DNA from: an uncultured Bacteroidales bacterium
Lineage (GTDB): Bacteria > Bacteroidota > Bacteroidia > Bacteroidales > Bacteroidaceae
DNA length: 64,000 bases
Direction of reading: 5' to 3'
NCBI GenBank assembly: GCA_902779085.1
Contig: CACYZY010000005.1
Span: 93,728-157,727, forward strand
Shown: piece after piece, positions 44,084 through 53,962 of the stretch
How positions within the stretch are numbered: position 1 is the first letter of the stretch
How the letters are laid out: the number at the start of each line of letters is the position of its first letter
The notes under the pieces: model-generated
Database searches by the model: none
What the model was told of the DNA's origin: nothing
The model's input: the letters and a program-made list of their open reading frames with translations, nothing else
Program-made: the position numbers and the translations under genes

Positions 44084-46612
44084 ATGAAATCAAAAGGTTT
44101 ATTTTGGGCAGCATTTCTGCTGGCAACCGTTTCCGTCAGCATGTCTGCACAGCAGTTCCAGCTCAACTCTGCTGGCTATTTTAACAACCAAGGAGTTGAT
44201 GTAATGGCATTTAACGATTTCTACCCAGAAGGACACCAAGGCGGAGTAAGTGTATTGATGAATGGGCACCGTATTGCTACTAACGGCGACATTCGCATGG
44301 AGGCCACTCCAGGGCAGTGGCAACCCGTGCCTAAGCAGTTGAGCCGCAAAATTGAAGGCAATAGTATTGTGACCACCCTTTGTTTCCCCGACTCTGCCCG
44401 GCACCTTACAGGTTTCAATCCAATGGTTTATCCCGATTATGTATTCAACTATACTGTTAAGACCGAAGCACAAGGGAGCAGCATCGTGGTAACGGTAGAC
44501 ATAGACAAGCCTGTGCCAGCAGAACTGCAGGGCAAAGTAGGCTTCAACCTGGAATTCTTCCCTGGTTGGCTGTTTGGTAAACCTTGGGTAATGGATGGCC
44601 AGAGTGGCATCTATCCTCAGCAGCCGAACTCTCCTTTGGCATTTACCAAGCAGAACATGGGCTTCGACGGCAATTTCCACGATGGCAAGCAACCATTGGC
44701 AGACCCTAAGCAACTGAACGGAAAGGGTTATAGCCCGCTGATTGCAGACGACATCATCAGCGAGCCCTATGCAGTAGGTAAGAAATTCACCTCTCGTCCT
44801 GATGATCCATATAGCAAGCTCACCGTGGAGTCACTCACGGGCGACTTGAAACTATACGACGGTAGAATGAACCACAACAACGGATGGTTCGTATTGCGTA
44901 GCGAAATTGCTCCAGGTGCAACGAAGGGAGCCGTGAAGTGGATCATTACCCCGAACGTTGTTCCTGGATGGCTTTATACGCCAGTCATTCAGACCTCACA
45001 AGTGGGCTATCATCCTAATCAGCCCAAAGAAGCTATCATCGAAACCGACAGCAGGGACCAGGCACGAGCCGAGGCTCTGATCATCAAGGTAGATGCCGAT
45101 GGCGAGAGAATAGCTAAGACTATTAGTCCGTCAGAATGGGGCAAGTTCTTGCGCTACAACTATCTGAAGGTAGATTTCAGCGATATCACCGAACCAGGCC
45201 TTTACCAAGTGAAGTATGGTACTTCTACCTCCTCCGTTTTCAGAATTGGCAAGGATGTATATGACAGAGGCGTATGGCAGCCTGTGATTGAGTATTTCTT
45301 ACCTGTTCAGATGTGCCACATGCGTGTGAACGAGAAATATCGCGTTTGGCATGATGCTTGCCACATGGATGATGCACAGATGGCTCCCGTAGGTAACCAT
45401 ATCGATGGTTATGACCAGCGCCCTGGATTGACAAAATACCAGGAGCGTACAGTAGTGCCTGGTGTGAACATTGGAGGCTGGCATGATGCAGGCGACTTCG
45501 ATCTGCGTGTAGAGTCACAGGCTGGCGAAGCATATATTCTGACAATGGCTTATGAGGCTTTCCGTCCTGAGATTGACGTAACGTCTATTGACCAAGTAAA
45601 GCGTGTGACTGAAATTCATCAGCCTGACGGCAAGAATGATATTTTGCAGCAGATTGAGAATGGTGCATTGACTGTGGTGAACAGCTACATTTCCTTAGGT
45701 AGATTGTATCGCGGTATCATCTGCAACAGTCTGCGTCAATATGCAATGCTGGGCGATGCTGCTGCCATGACCGATGGTGTTCTGGGCAACGATGACGACC
45801 GTTGGATATTCACGGAAGATAATCCTGGCAGGGCACTTACTACCGCTGCAGAGTTAGCTGCTGTCTCTAGGGTACTGAATGGGTTCAACGATACACTGAG
45901 CGTACACTGTTTGAACATTGCCACCACCATATACAACCAGACTGCAATAAACGAACGACTGATGAGCAACAAACTGCAAGGTGCTGTTGAATTATATCTT
46001 ACTACTAAGCAGCAGTCATACCTTGATTACATTTTGGATAACCAGGATGTCATCATGCAGCAGATTGGGCGCACAGGCTGGTACACCGCCCGCGTAGCTA
46101 AAATCATCGAAACCTTGAATGACAAACGTGCCAAGAAGTTCACCACAGCATTCAAGGCTGCTTTGGCTACACAGAAAGAAAACCTCGACAAGCAGGCTGC
46201 AGAGACTCCATACGGAGTTCCTTATCGCCCAAGCATCTGGGGTGCTGGCTGGGATATCCAACGCTTTGGCTATGAATACTACTTCCTGGCCTCAGCTTAT
46301 CCTGAAATTTTCCCGAAAAACACCATCTACAATGCCCTGAACTTTATCCTGGGATGCCATCCAGGCTCTAACCAAGCATCATTTGCTTCAGGCGTTGGAG
46401 CCACATCAGCTACGGTTGCCTATGGTTTGAACCGTGCCGACTGGAGTTACATCCCTGGAGGCGTCGTATCTGGTACGGCATTGATTCGTCCGGACTTCCC
46501 AGAACTGCTGACTTTCCCATTCCTGTGGCAACAGGTAGAATATGTACTGGGCGGTGGATCTTCCCACTACATGTTCCTGGCACTGGCAGCGCAGCAGATG
46601 AGCCGCAACTGA
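44084..46612 (+). CDS. GH9 family endoglucanase-like hydrolase, secreted
   Basis: An 842-residue enzyme with a signal peptide (residues 1-22, ending SMSAQ). Residues about 23-300 are a beta-rich region not assigned here. An immunoglobulin-like CelD_N domain follows (from VIQTSQVGYHPNQPKEAII, about 303-390), then the GH9 (alpha/alpha)6 domain. The catalytic-base motif DAGD is at 468-471 in GGWHDAGDFD, and E819 (QQVEYVLGGG) is the likely acid. Family members act on cellulose, mixed-link glucan, xyloglucan or glucosides. The unusual N-terminal region makes the protein longer than typical GH9 enzymes. It is 22 bases upstream of a GH125 gene, so the two form a unit. Confidence 0.9.
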   Translation: MKSKGLFWAAFLLATVSVSMSAQQFQLNSAGYFNNQGVDVMAFNDFYPEGHQGGVSVLMNGHRIATNGDIRMEATPGQWQPVPKQLSRKIEGNSIVTTLCFPDSARHLTGFNPMVYPDYVFNYTVKTEAQGSSIVVTVDIDKPVPAELQGKVGFNLEFFPGWLFGKPWVMDGQSGIYPQQPNSPLAFTKQNMGFDGNFHDGKQPLADPKQLNGKGYSPLIADDIISEPYAVGKKFTSRPDDPYSKLTVESLTGDLKLYDGRMNHNNGWFVLRSEIAPGATKGAVKWIITPNVVPGWLYTPVIQTSQVGYHPNQPKEAIIETDSRDQARAEALIIKVDADGERIAKTISPSEWGKFLRYNYLKVDFSDITEPGLYQVKYGTSTSSVFRIGKDVYDRGVWQPVIEYFLPVQMCHMRVNEKYRVWHDACHMDDAQMAPVGNHIDGYDQRPGLTKYQERTVVPGVNIGGWHDAGDFDLRVESQAGEAYILTMAYEAFRPEIDVTSIDQVKRVTEIHQPDGKNDILQQIENGALTVVNSYISLGRLYRGIICNSLRQYAMLGDAAAMTDGVLGNDDDRWIFTEDNPGRALTTAAELAAVSRVLNGFNDTLSVHCLNIATTIYNQTAINERLMSNKLQGAVELYLTTKQQSYLDYILDNQDVIMQQIGRTGWYTARVAKIIETLNDKRAKKFTTAFKAALATQKENLDKQAAETPYGVPYRPSIWGAGWDIQRFGYEYYFLASAYPEIFPKNTIYNALNFILGCHPGSNQASFASGVGATSATVAYGLNRADWSYIPGGVVSGTALIRPDFPELLTFPFLWQQVEYVLGGGSSHYMFLALAAQQMSRN

Positions 46613-46634
46613 TAATATACCAAAGACCTGAATA

Positions 46635-48095
46635 ATGAAAATAATTAAGACAACATTGATGGCAGCGTTGGCACTGAATGTGCTGACGCTGCACGCTATG
46701 AGCATCACCGTAGAGCCTCAGATTTGCGCAACGGATGCCATTTCTTATGCAGACCAACGCCCCACCGTTGAAAAGCGTTTATTCCGCTCGGATGCGGTAG
46801 AGCAAGTAATCAAACAAATGCAGGCTCGCCTGAAGAACCCCAAGTTGGCTTGGATGTTTAGCAACTGCTTTCCTAACACACTCGACACCACCGTGCATTT
46901 CAGCAAAGATGCCAGTACTGGTAAGCCCGACACTTTTGTATATACAGGTGATATCCATGCCATGTGGCTACGCGATTCTGGCGCACAGGTATGGCCCTAC
47001 GTACAGTTGGCCAACCAGGACGCTCACCTGAAAGAGATGGTAGCAGGTGTTATCAACCGTCAGTTTGCCTGCATCAACATAGACCCGTTTGCCAATGCCT
47101 TCAACATGGAAGCCATTCCTGGCGGAGGTGAATGGAAGAGTGACATGACAGACATGAAAGATGAGTTGCACGAGCGCAAATGGGAAATCGATTCACTGTG
47201 CTACCCTATCCGCCTGGCTTACGAGTATTGGAAAGTGACGGGCGATGCCAGTGTATTTGATGCAGCATGGATTGATGCTATCCAGAATATCCTCAAGACT
47301 TTCCTCGACCAGCAACGCAAAGAGAGCAAGGGCAGCTATCGCTTTATGCGACGCACTGAACGTCAGTTCGACACCATGAGCAATGATGGTTGGGGTGCTC
47401 CTGTTAAGCCAGTTGGTTTGATTGCCTCGGCTTTCCGTCCTTCTGACGATGCCACCGTATTCCTTTTCCTGGTGCCCTCCAACTTCTTCGCAGTAAGTTC
47501 TCTGCGTCAGGCGGCTGAAATCCTCACCAGCGTAAACCATCGCAGTGACTTAGCAGGACAATGCACTGCTCTTGCTAATGAGGTGGAACAGGCTTTGCGT
47601 GAGTATGCCGTTTATGACCATCCAAAATATGGTAAGATATATGCTTACGAAGTAGATGGTTTCGGTAATCATCTGCTGATGGACGATGCCAATGTGCCAT
47701 CATTGATTTCCATGCCTTATTTGGGTTTGGTAGATATCAATGATCCTATCTACCAGAACACCCGTCGTTTCGTTTGGAGTGAGGATAATCCTTACTTCTT
47801 CCGTGGCAAGGCTGGCGAAGGCATTGGTGGTCCGCACATCGGGCATGATATGCCTTGGCCTATGAGTATCATGATGCGTGCTTTCACCTCACAAGATGAC
47901 CAGGAAATCAAGCAGTGCATCAAGATGTTGATGGATACGGATGCTGGCACAGGCTTTATGCACGAGTCATTCCATAAGGATGACGCCACCAACTTTACCC
48001 GCGCTTGGTTTGCTTGGCAGAACACCCTCTTTGGCGAGTTGATCATCAAACTGGTCAACGACGGCAAACTCAATTTATTGAACAGTATTGAGTGA
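46635..48095 (+). CDS. GH125 family exo-alpha-1,6-mannosidase, secreted
   Basis: A 486-residue enzyme of family 125 (formerly DUF1237), which removes terminal alpha-1,6-linked mannose, for example from N-glycans. The signal peptide covers about residues 1-22. The blocks DIHAMWLRDSGAQVWPYV, ERKWEIDSLCYPIRLAYEYW and RTERQFDTMSNDGWG are family signatures, and E444 (GFMHESF) matches the catalytic glutamate of characterised members. It follows the GH9 gene by 22 bases. No SusC/D pair or GH92 gene is adjacent. Confidence 0.93.
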   Translation: MKIIKTTLMAALALNVLTLHAMSITVEPQICATDAISYADQRPTVEKRLFRSDAVEQVIKQMQARLKNPKLAWMFSNCFPNTLDTTVHFSKDASTGKPDTFVYTGDIHAMWLRDSGAQVWPYVQLANQDAHLKEMVAGVINRQFACINIDPFANAFNMEAIPGGGEWKSDMTDMKDELHERKWEIDSLCYPIRLAYEYWKVTGDASVFDAAWIDAIQNILKTFLDQQRKESKGSYRFMRRTERQFDTMSNDGWGAPVKPVGLIASAFRPSDDATVFLFLVPSNFFAVSSLRQAAEILTSVNHRSDLAGQCTALANEVEQALREYAVYDHPKYGKIYAYEVDGFGNHLLMDDANVPSLISMPYLGLVDINDPIYQNTRRFVWSEDNPYFFRGKAGEGIGGPHIGHDMPWPMSIMMRAFTSQDDQEIKQCIKMLMDTDAGTGFMHESFHKDDATNFTRAWFAWQNTLFGELIIKLVNDGKLNLLNSIE

Positions 48096-48152
48096 TTTGC
48101 CAAAAAAAATGATTATCTTCGCACCCTGAATTAACAAACAAGACAAGATTAG

Positions 48153-49490
48153 ATGGAAACATTTTGGATTAAGGCCGTCCAGCTGATGCTGAGTTTGTCG
48201 TTATTGGTAGTAATTCATGAGGGCGGTCATTTTCTTTTTGCAAAGCTGTTTAAGACAAGGGTCGAGAAATTCAGATTGTTCTTCGACCCATGGTTTACCA
48301 TATTCAAATTCAAGCCAAAGAACAGCGAGACTGAATACGGATTAGGATGGATACCTCTTGGCGGCTATGTTAAGATAGCCGGCATGATTGACGAGTCTAT
48401 GGACCTTGAGCAGATGAAGCAACCTGCCCAACCATGGGAGTTCCGTGCTAAACCAGCATGGCAGCGACTGCTCATCATGATTGGTGGTGTACTGTTCAAC
48501 TTCTTGCTGGCATTGTTCATCTATTCGATGATCCTCTTTGCTTGGGGCGATTCATACATCCCTGTGCAAAAGGCCCCATTGGGTATGCAGTTTAACGAGA
48601 CTGCCCATAACGTAGGTTTCCAGGATGGTGACATACTGATATCTGCCGATGGCAAACCTTTGGAACGTATGGGCACCGACCTGCTGATGAGCGTAGTAGA
48701 TGCACGTCAGGTTACTGTATTGCGTGATGGCAAGGAAGCATCTGTCTATATACCTGAAGACATGATCAATCGTCTGATGGAAGACAGCGTGACTTTCACC
48801 GCTTTCCGTATGCCTTTCGTAGTAGATAGCCTCATGGCTGGTTCTCCAGCAATGGCTGCCGGCATGCAGCCTGGCGACAGCATCATTGCCATGAACGGCA
48901 AGGGCAGTTTGGCTTACGATGATTTCATGAAAGAGATGCAGCAGCGCAGAGATGCCAAGAGCGATGATCACGACGTCACGCTGACCATTATGCGCAAAGG
49001 CATCCCTCAGGAACTGACGTTGACTACTGACGAAGATTACAAGATAGGCGTTTATCCAGTCACTGCTACAGCGAAACTGTTGCCTATGGTAAAGACCGAC
49101 TATGGCTTCTTCGCTTCCTTCCCCGCAGGCATCACTTTGGGCGTAAATACGCTGAAGGGTTATGTGAACCAGATGAAGTATGTCTTCTCTAAGGAAGGAG
49201 CAAAGCAGTTAGGTGGCTTTGGTACCATTGGCAGCATCTTCCCAGCATCATGGGATTGGCACCAGTTCTGGTATATGACAGCGTTCTTGAGCATCATACT
49301 GGCATTCATGAACATTCTGCCTATCCCTGCACTGGATGGTGGACACGTATTGTTCCTGCTTTATGAAATTATTGCCCGTCGTAAACCGAGTGATAAGTTT
49401 ATGGAACGCGCAGAGATGGCTGGTATGCTCATCTTGTTTGGTTTGCTGATTTGGGCAAACCTGAATGACGTAATAAGATTCTTGTTCTAA
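48153..49490 (+). CDS. rseP: RIP metalloprotease RseP (site-2 protease)
   Basis: A 445-residue inner-membrane zinc protease that cuts membrane-bound anti-sigma factors and signal peptide remnants. The zinc motif HEGGH is at 22-26 in the first transmembrane segment, and the third ligand is D395 in NILPIPALDGGH. Two PDZ-like domains fill the middle (GMQFNETAHNVGFQDGDILI and SPAMAAGMQPGDSIIAMNG). Its TAA stop is directly followed by the start of the DUF6377 gene. A weak -7-like TATCTTCG lies at 48114-48121. Confidence 0.96.
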   Translation: METFWIKAVQLMLSLSLLVVIHEGGHFLFAKLFKTRVEKFRLFFDPWFTIFKFKPKNSETEYGLGWIPLGGYVKIAGMIDESMDLEQMKQPAQPWEFRAKPAWQRLLIMIGGVLFNFLLALFIYSMILFAWGDSYIPVQKAPLGMQFNETAHNVGFQDGDILISADGKPLERMGTDLLMSVVDARQVTVLRDGKEASVYIPEDMINRLMEDSVTFTAFRMPFVVDSLMAGSPAMAAGMQPGDSIIAMNGKGSLAYDDFMKEMQQRRDAKSDDHDVTLTIMRKGIPQELTLTTDEDYKIGVYPVTATAKLLPMVKTDYGFFASFPAGITLGVNTLKGYVNQMKYVFSKEGAKQLGGFGTIGSIFPASWDWHQFWYMTAFLSIILAFMNILPIPALDGGHVLFLLYEIIARRKPSDKFMERAEMAGMLILFGLLIWANLNDVIRFLF

Positions 49491-51107
49491 TTGAAACTTA
49501 AGAAGTACATAGGGATTGTGCTGTTGATGCTGGTGTCTTTGCCATCATTTGCCAAAGACGACTTAAAGGCATTGTATGATTCACTGGACTATTCAGTGGC
49601 TCATAAGGATATGTATGTGCAAGAGAAGATCAAGCGCATCGATGATATCCGAAGCGCCCTCTCCTATGCCAACTTGAACGATGTCAACAAGTACGTGGTC
49701 TATAACCAGCTCTACAACGAATACTGGAAATTCGACCTCGACTCTGCCATCCATTATGCCCGTTTAGAGGTGGAGGCAGCCAATCGCATGAACGACGAAT
49801 ACCGCCAAACACAAGCAGAGTTGCAGTTGGCCGTATCATATGCCATGCATGGCATGTACCTGCAAGCCGAGCAGATATTGAGCAAGCACAGCTTAGAGAC
49901 ATTGCCCACTGACCTGCGTGCAGAGTATTACAATGCCCACATCCAGTTCCTGCAGTACTATCTCTACACATCCGACTCTCCAGAAGACATCAGGTTGCAA
50001 AGCAACTATCGTGACTCGCTTTATGCTACACAGGACCAGTCATCGATGGAGTATCGTCTGAGTCTTGTAGACCGTATGCCCGAGTCTGAGCGACTGGCTG
50101 GTTACACCCGTCTGCAGGACCTGGTAGAGAAATTCTCCCCTTTGTATGCCCGCATTACCTATAACATAGCTGCCATACATGTAAATAACGGCAACAATAA
50201 CGAAGGTAAGAAATTCTACATCCGTTCGGCTCTTTCCGATTTGTACAATTGTACCCGTGAGAACCAGTCGGCCTATGAGTTAGCACGGCTGGCCTACAGC
50301 GAAGGTGACTATACCCGTGCCTATCGGTATGCGCAGTCTTCTTTTGAGGATGCTATCACGGCCGGTATCCAGTTCCGAGTTACGCAGGTATCTGGCTTCT
50401 ACTCCATGATTACAGACATCTACCAGCGCCGTGAGGCAAGCGACAAACAGTCGCTTATCAACATCATCGTGCTCAGTGGCATCTTGCTAATTTGTCTTAT
50501 CGCTGCTGTATACTTTATTTTCCAGCAGCTGAAGAAAATCATGCGCATCCGCAAGGACTTGGCCGATAGCAATGACGAACTGCAACGACTGAATGAGACA
50601 CTGAACGACATGAATGCACAACTGCATAGCAGTAACTCGCTCCTGCAAGAGAACAACGACATCAAGGAGCAGTATATCGGTCAGTTCTTCAATATCTGCT
50701 CTGGCTATATCGATAAGATAGGCGACTACCAGAACGTGCTCTACCGCTTGGCTGTCAATAAACATTATGACGAATTGGTGAAGAAGTTGCGCTCCACTAC
50801 CCTCATCGACTCTGAGACAGAAGCGCTGTACCATCACTTCGACACCATCTTCTTGAACCTCTTCCCCACATTCGTGGCAGACCTGAATGCACTACTGCGT
50901 GAAGAAGAGAGAATCGTACTCAAGCAAGACACCCTGCTCAACAAAGAACTGCGTATCTACGCCCTGCTGCGATTGGGTATTACCGACAGCGAGAAGATTG
51001 CCAACTTCCTGCGCTGCTCCACCAGTACCATCTACAACTATCGCACAAAGATGCGTAATCGCGCTATTGACAAAGACACATTTGAAGATCAATTCATTGG
51101 AAAATAG
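49491..51107 (+). CDS. DUF6377 transmembrane regulator (TPR, coiled coil, HTH)
   Basis: A 538-residue protein of the Bacteroidetes DUF6377 type. Translation begins at TTG immediately after the rseP stop codon (no gap); the result has a good signal peptide (about residues 1-21), supporting this start. Residues 40-310 are helical TPR-like repeats, expected in the periplasm. A transmembrane segment lies at about 322-344, a coiled coil at 350-392, and the C terminus has a helix-turn-helix-like end (ITDSEKIANFLRCSTSTIYNYR). It would sense a signal outside the membrane and bind DNA or a partner inside. The neighbouring redox cassette is a likely target. Confidence 0.85.
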   Translation: MKLKKYIGIVLLMLVSLPSFAKDDLKALYDSLDYSVAHKDMYVQEKIKRIDDIRSALSYANLNDVNKYVVYNQLYNEYWKFDLDSAIHYARLEVEAANRMNDEYRQTQAELQLAVSYAMHGMYLQAEQILSKHSLETLPTDLRAEYYNAHIQFLQYYLYTSDSPEDIRLQSNYRDSLYATQDQSSMEYRLSLVDRMPESERLAGYTRLQDLVEKFSPLYARITYNIAAIHVNNGNNNEGKKFYIRSALSDLYNCTRENQSAYELARLAYSEGDYTRAYRYAQSSFEDAITAGIQFRVTQVSGFYSMITDIYQRREASDKQSLINIIVLSGILLICLIAAVYFIFQQLKKIMRIRKDLADSNDELQRLNETLNDMNAQLHSSNSLLQENNDIKEQYIGQFFNICSGYIDKIGDYQNVLYRLAVNKHYDELVKKLRSTTLIDSETEALYHHFDTIFLNLFPTFVADLNALLREEERIVLKQDTLLNKELRIYALLRLGITDSEKIANFLRCSTSTIYNYRTKMRNRAIDKDTFEDQFIGK

Positions 51108-51128
51108 TCATATCCCTTATTCCAAATT

Positions 51129-51208
51129 ATCTACATTTTTACTCATCACGAAAAGTGTTATATCTTTGTAAATAAGCAAAGTAACATTTTAAGTCATCTA
51201 CATTTTTA
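51129..51208 (+). repeat. Direct repeat ATCTACATTTTTA upstream of the oxidoreductase cassette
   Basis: The 13-base sequence occurs exactly at 51129-51141 and 51196-51208, 67 bases apart, on either side of a -7 box. It could be a paired operator for the DUF6377 protein; this is inferred from position only. Confidence 0.5.
51161..51168 (+). promoter_or_regulatory. -7 box for the oxidoreductase cassette
   Basis: TATCTTTG between the two direct repeats; it would give a leader of about 140 bases. A second weaker box TAAATTTG is at 51241-51248. The leader holds a small hairpin (51255-51277). Confidence 0.5.
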
Positions 51209-51315
51209 TATTGATTATTCGCACGTACGCGTAAGTTCACTAAATTTGTTGTCGAGAATGTGCTTAACCTCGCATTCCCCCATTAGTGTATAAAATAATT
51301 AACACCTAGATAAGA

Positions 51316-52401
51316 ATGGAGAATACCATGATTAAAGTGGGCCTTATCGGCTTTGGCAGAATGGGTCGCTTTTACTTACACGAGTTCCAAAGAAACAAGA
51401 ATTGGCAAGTTACTTATATTTGCGATCCTTTCGATAAAGCACAGGAAATGGCGCGCGACTATTGCCCCACCGCCAAGGTTACCGGCAATGAAGACGACGT
51501 ATTCAATGACCCCGATGTTGACGTGGTGGCTCTCTGCGCGTTGGCCGACTCCCGTAAAAACCAAATATTAAAGGCACTGGCTCATGGCAAGCACATTATC
51601 TCTGAGAAGCCTATTGCCATGCTTCCCGAAGACGAATGGGAGCTGGTGAAAGCGGTAGGCGAAAGCGACCGCCTGGCTACTGTCAACCTCTACCTGCGTA
51701 GTTCATGGTATCACCATCAGTTGAAGGAATTCATTGACGAAGGCGAGATTGGCGATTTGGCCATCATCCGTATCTGCCACATGACTCCAGGTTTGGCTCC
51801 TGGCGAAGGTCATGAAGCCGAAGGCCCTTCCTTCCACGATTGTGGCATGCACTATTGCGACATCACCCGCTGGTATGCACAGAGCGAGTTCAAGACCATG
51901 CATTCACAGGCTTTGCGCATGTGGAGTTACAAGGACCCATGGTGGCTGCAGGCACACGGCACCTTCGACAACGGTATCGTTTACGACATTACACAGGGTT
52001 TCGTCTATGGACAGCTGTCTAAGGACCAGACCCACAACTCTTATATTGACCTGATTGGTACACACGGTATTGCCCGCATGACACACGACTTCAAGACTGC
52101 TACTGTTGAGTTGCGAGGCATCACTAAGACAGTGACCATCAATAAGCCTTACGGAGGTAAGAACATCGATGTGATGATCGAGAAGTTCGCACAAAGCATC
52201 CGCAACGGCAAGCTCGACATGACACTTCCATCACTGCGCGACTCTGCCATTGCTTCCCAGTTCGCTTGGGATTGTCTGGCTGATTCCCGCACACACGACC
52301 TGCCTGCCATTGGCGACCTCGACACCTTGGAGCAGATACGCTACCGCCGTGCCCACATGACCAATGGTTACGGACTGCTGCATCAGACAGTAAGCAAATG
52401 A
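51316..52401 (+). CDS. Gfo/Idh/MocA family oxidoreductase, cytosolic
   Basis: A 361-residue NAD(P)-dependent sugar or inositol dehydrogenase-type protein with no signal peptide. The Rossmann motif GLIGFGRMG is near residue 9 and the family EKP motif is in HIISEKPIAM. The C-terminal alpha/beta domain has the block FHDCGMHYCDITRWY with the conserved Asp/His pair. A second possible start is ATG at 51328. It begins a three-gene run with an exported homologue (34-base gap) and a DUF1080 lipoprotein, suggesting oxidation of a sugar derivative. Confidence 0.9.
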   Translation: MENTMIKVGLIGFGRMGRFYLHEFQRNKNWQVTYICDPFDKAQEMARDYCPTAKVTGNEDDVFNDPDVDVVALCALADSRKNQILKALAHGKHIISEKPIAMLPEDEWELVKAVGESDRLATVNLYLRSSWYHHQLKEFIDEGEIGDLAIIRICHMTPGLAPGEGHEAEGPSFHDCGMHYCDITRWYAQSEFKTMHSQALRMWSYKDPWWLQAHGTFDNGIVYDITQGFVYGQLSKDQTHNSYIDLIGTHGIARMTHDFKTATVELRGITKTVTINKPYGGKNIDVMIEKFAQSIRNGKLDMTLPSLRDSAIASQFAWDCLADSRTHDLPAIGDLDTLEQIRYRRAHMTNGYGLLHQTVSK

Positions 52402-52435
52402 AATCATCTTTATATTAACCAATAATCAACGAAGT

Positions 52436-53923
52436 ATGACAAACTTATCAAGAAGAAGTTTCCTGAAAACCGGCGCAGCCGCTTTTGCAGGATTTACAAT
52501 TGCGCCTAACATCATTTTAGGCAAGAGTCATGGTCACGCAGCTCCTACCGACAAGCTGAACATTGCAGCAGTTGGTATCGGTGGTATGGGTAACAGCAAC
52601 ATCAAGAACATGGAGACTACAGATAATATTGTAGCCCTTTGCGATGTTGACTGGAAGTATTCTAAGGACGTGATGGCACGTTTCCCAAATGCTAAGAAGT
52701 ATTGGGACTATCGCAAGATGTATGACGAGATCGGCAGCACCTTCGATGCAGTGCTCTGCGCAACAGCTGACCACACACATGCTATCATCACCTCTGATGC
52801 CATGACCATGGGTAAGCACGTTTATACCCAGAAGCCAATGACACACTCAGTATACGAGACCCGTCTGCTGACCAAGTTGGCTAACAAATACAAGGTGGCT
52901 ACTCAGATGGGTAACCAGGGTTCTTCTTCTGAAGGCACCGACCTGGTATGCGAATGGATCTGGAACGGTGAGATTGGTGAGGTTACTAAGGTAGAATGCG
53001 CTACCAACCGTCCTATCTGGCCACAAGGCTTGAACGCTCCTGAAGCAGTGATGCGTGTACCTAAGACTTTGGATTGGGATTTGTTCACTGGCCCTGCAAA
53101 GATGCGTCCATTCAATGAAGTATATCATCCTTGGAATTGGCGTGGATGGTGGGACTATGGTACAGGTGCTCTTGGTGATATGGCTTGCCACATCATGCAG
53201 CCTGTAGTTGCTGCCCTGAAGTTGGGTTATCCTACCAAGATCCAGGGTTCTTCTACCCTGCTGTTGGCTGACTGCGCTCCTAACGCTCAGCGCGTGAAGT
53301 TCACCTTCCCAGCTCGCGACAACATGCCTAAGGTAGCTATGCCAGAGGTAGAGGTTTACTGGTACGATGGCGGAATCCTGCCTGATCGTCCAGCAGGTTT
53401 CCCAGACGGAAAGGAACTGATGCCGGGCAATGGTGGTCTGGTAATCTTCCACGGAACAAAGGACACGCTGATCTGCAGCTGCTACGGTCAGGATCCTTGG
53501 TTGCTCTCAGGCCGTGTGCCTAACGCTCCAAAGGTATGCCGCAGAGTAGAAAACGCTATGAGAGGCGGCCACGAGCAGGATTGGATCCGTGCTTGCAAGG
53601 AGAGTCCTGAGAACCGTGTTGAGACCAAGTCTAACTTCAACATCTCTGGTCCTCTGAACGAGGTAGTGGTAATGGGTGTACTGGCTGTTCGTCTGCAGAC
53701 CCTGAACAAGGAACTGTTGTGGGACGGCGAGAACATGGAATTCACCAACATCGGTCCTAACGAAGAAATCAGAATCGTTAAGAAGGACGACTTCAAGGTA
53801 GTTGATGGCGATCCTAAGTTCAACAAGATCTATACCGACCCTGTAAACGCACAGCAGTTTGCCCGTGAACTGATCAAGCACAACTACCGTGAAGGCTGGA
53901 AGCTGGTAGACATGCCTAGATAA
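52436..53923 (+). CDS. Gfo/Idh/MocA family oxidoreductase, exported by a twin-arginine signal
   Basis: A 495-residue oxidoreductase with a clear twin-arginine signal (SRRSFLKTGAAAFAGF), so it should be exported folded with its cofactor. The Rossmann motif AVGIGGMGNS is near residue 45. The EKP motif appears as YTQKPMTHS, keeping the lysine. Blocks PWNWRGWWDYGTGALGDMAC and YWYDGGILPDRP mark the large Bacteroidetes/Planctomycetes branch of the family. It resembles GH109 in having a signal and a tightly held cofactor, but I see no reason to assign that activity. Second gene of the cassette. Confidence 0.9.
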   Translation: MTNLSRRSFLKTGAAAFAGFTIAPNIILGKSHGHAAPTDKLNIAAVGIGGMGNSNIKNMETTDNIVALCDVDWKYSKDVMARFPNAKKYWDYRKMYDEIGSTFDAVLCATADHTHAIITSDAMTMGKHVYTQKPMTHSVYETRLLTKLANKYKVATQMGNQGSSSEGTDLVCEWIWNGEIGEVTKVECATNRPIWPQGLNAPEAVMRVPKTLDWDLFTGPAKMRPFNEVYHPWNWRGWWDYGTGALGDMACHIMQPVVAALKLGYPTKIQGSSTLLLADCAPNAQRVKFTFPARDNMPKVAMPEVEVYWYDGGILPDRPAGFPDGKELMPGNGGLVIFHGTKDTLICSCYGQDPWLLSGRVPNAPKVCRRVENAMRGGHEQDWIRACKESPENRVETKSNFNISGPLNEVVVMGVLAVRLQTLNKELLWDGENMEFTNIGPNEEIRIVKKDDFKVVDGDPKFNKIYTDPVNAQQFARELIKHNYREGWKLVDMPR

Positions 53924-53962
53924 TCTATTATTAATGTTTAAAGGATATTTAAATTAAAGGAA

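Noticed and set aside
52436-53923. Calling the exported oxidoreductase a GH109 alpha-N-acetylgalactosaminidase.
   Set aside because: The sequence belongs to the same superfamily but the blocks seen are those of the broader Gfo/Idh/MocA branch; the DUF1080 neighbour favours 3-keto sugar chemistry.
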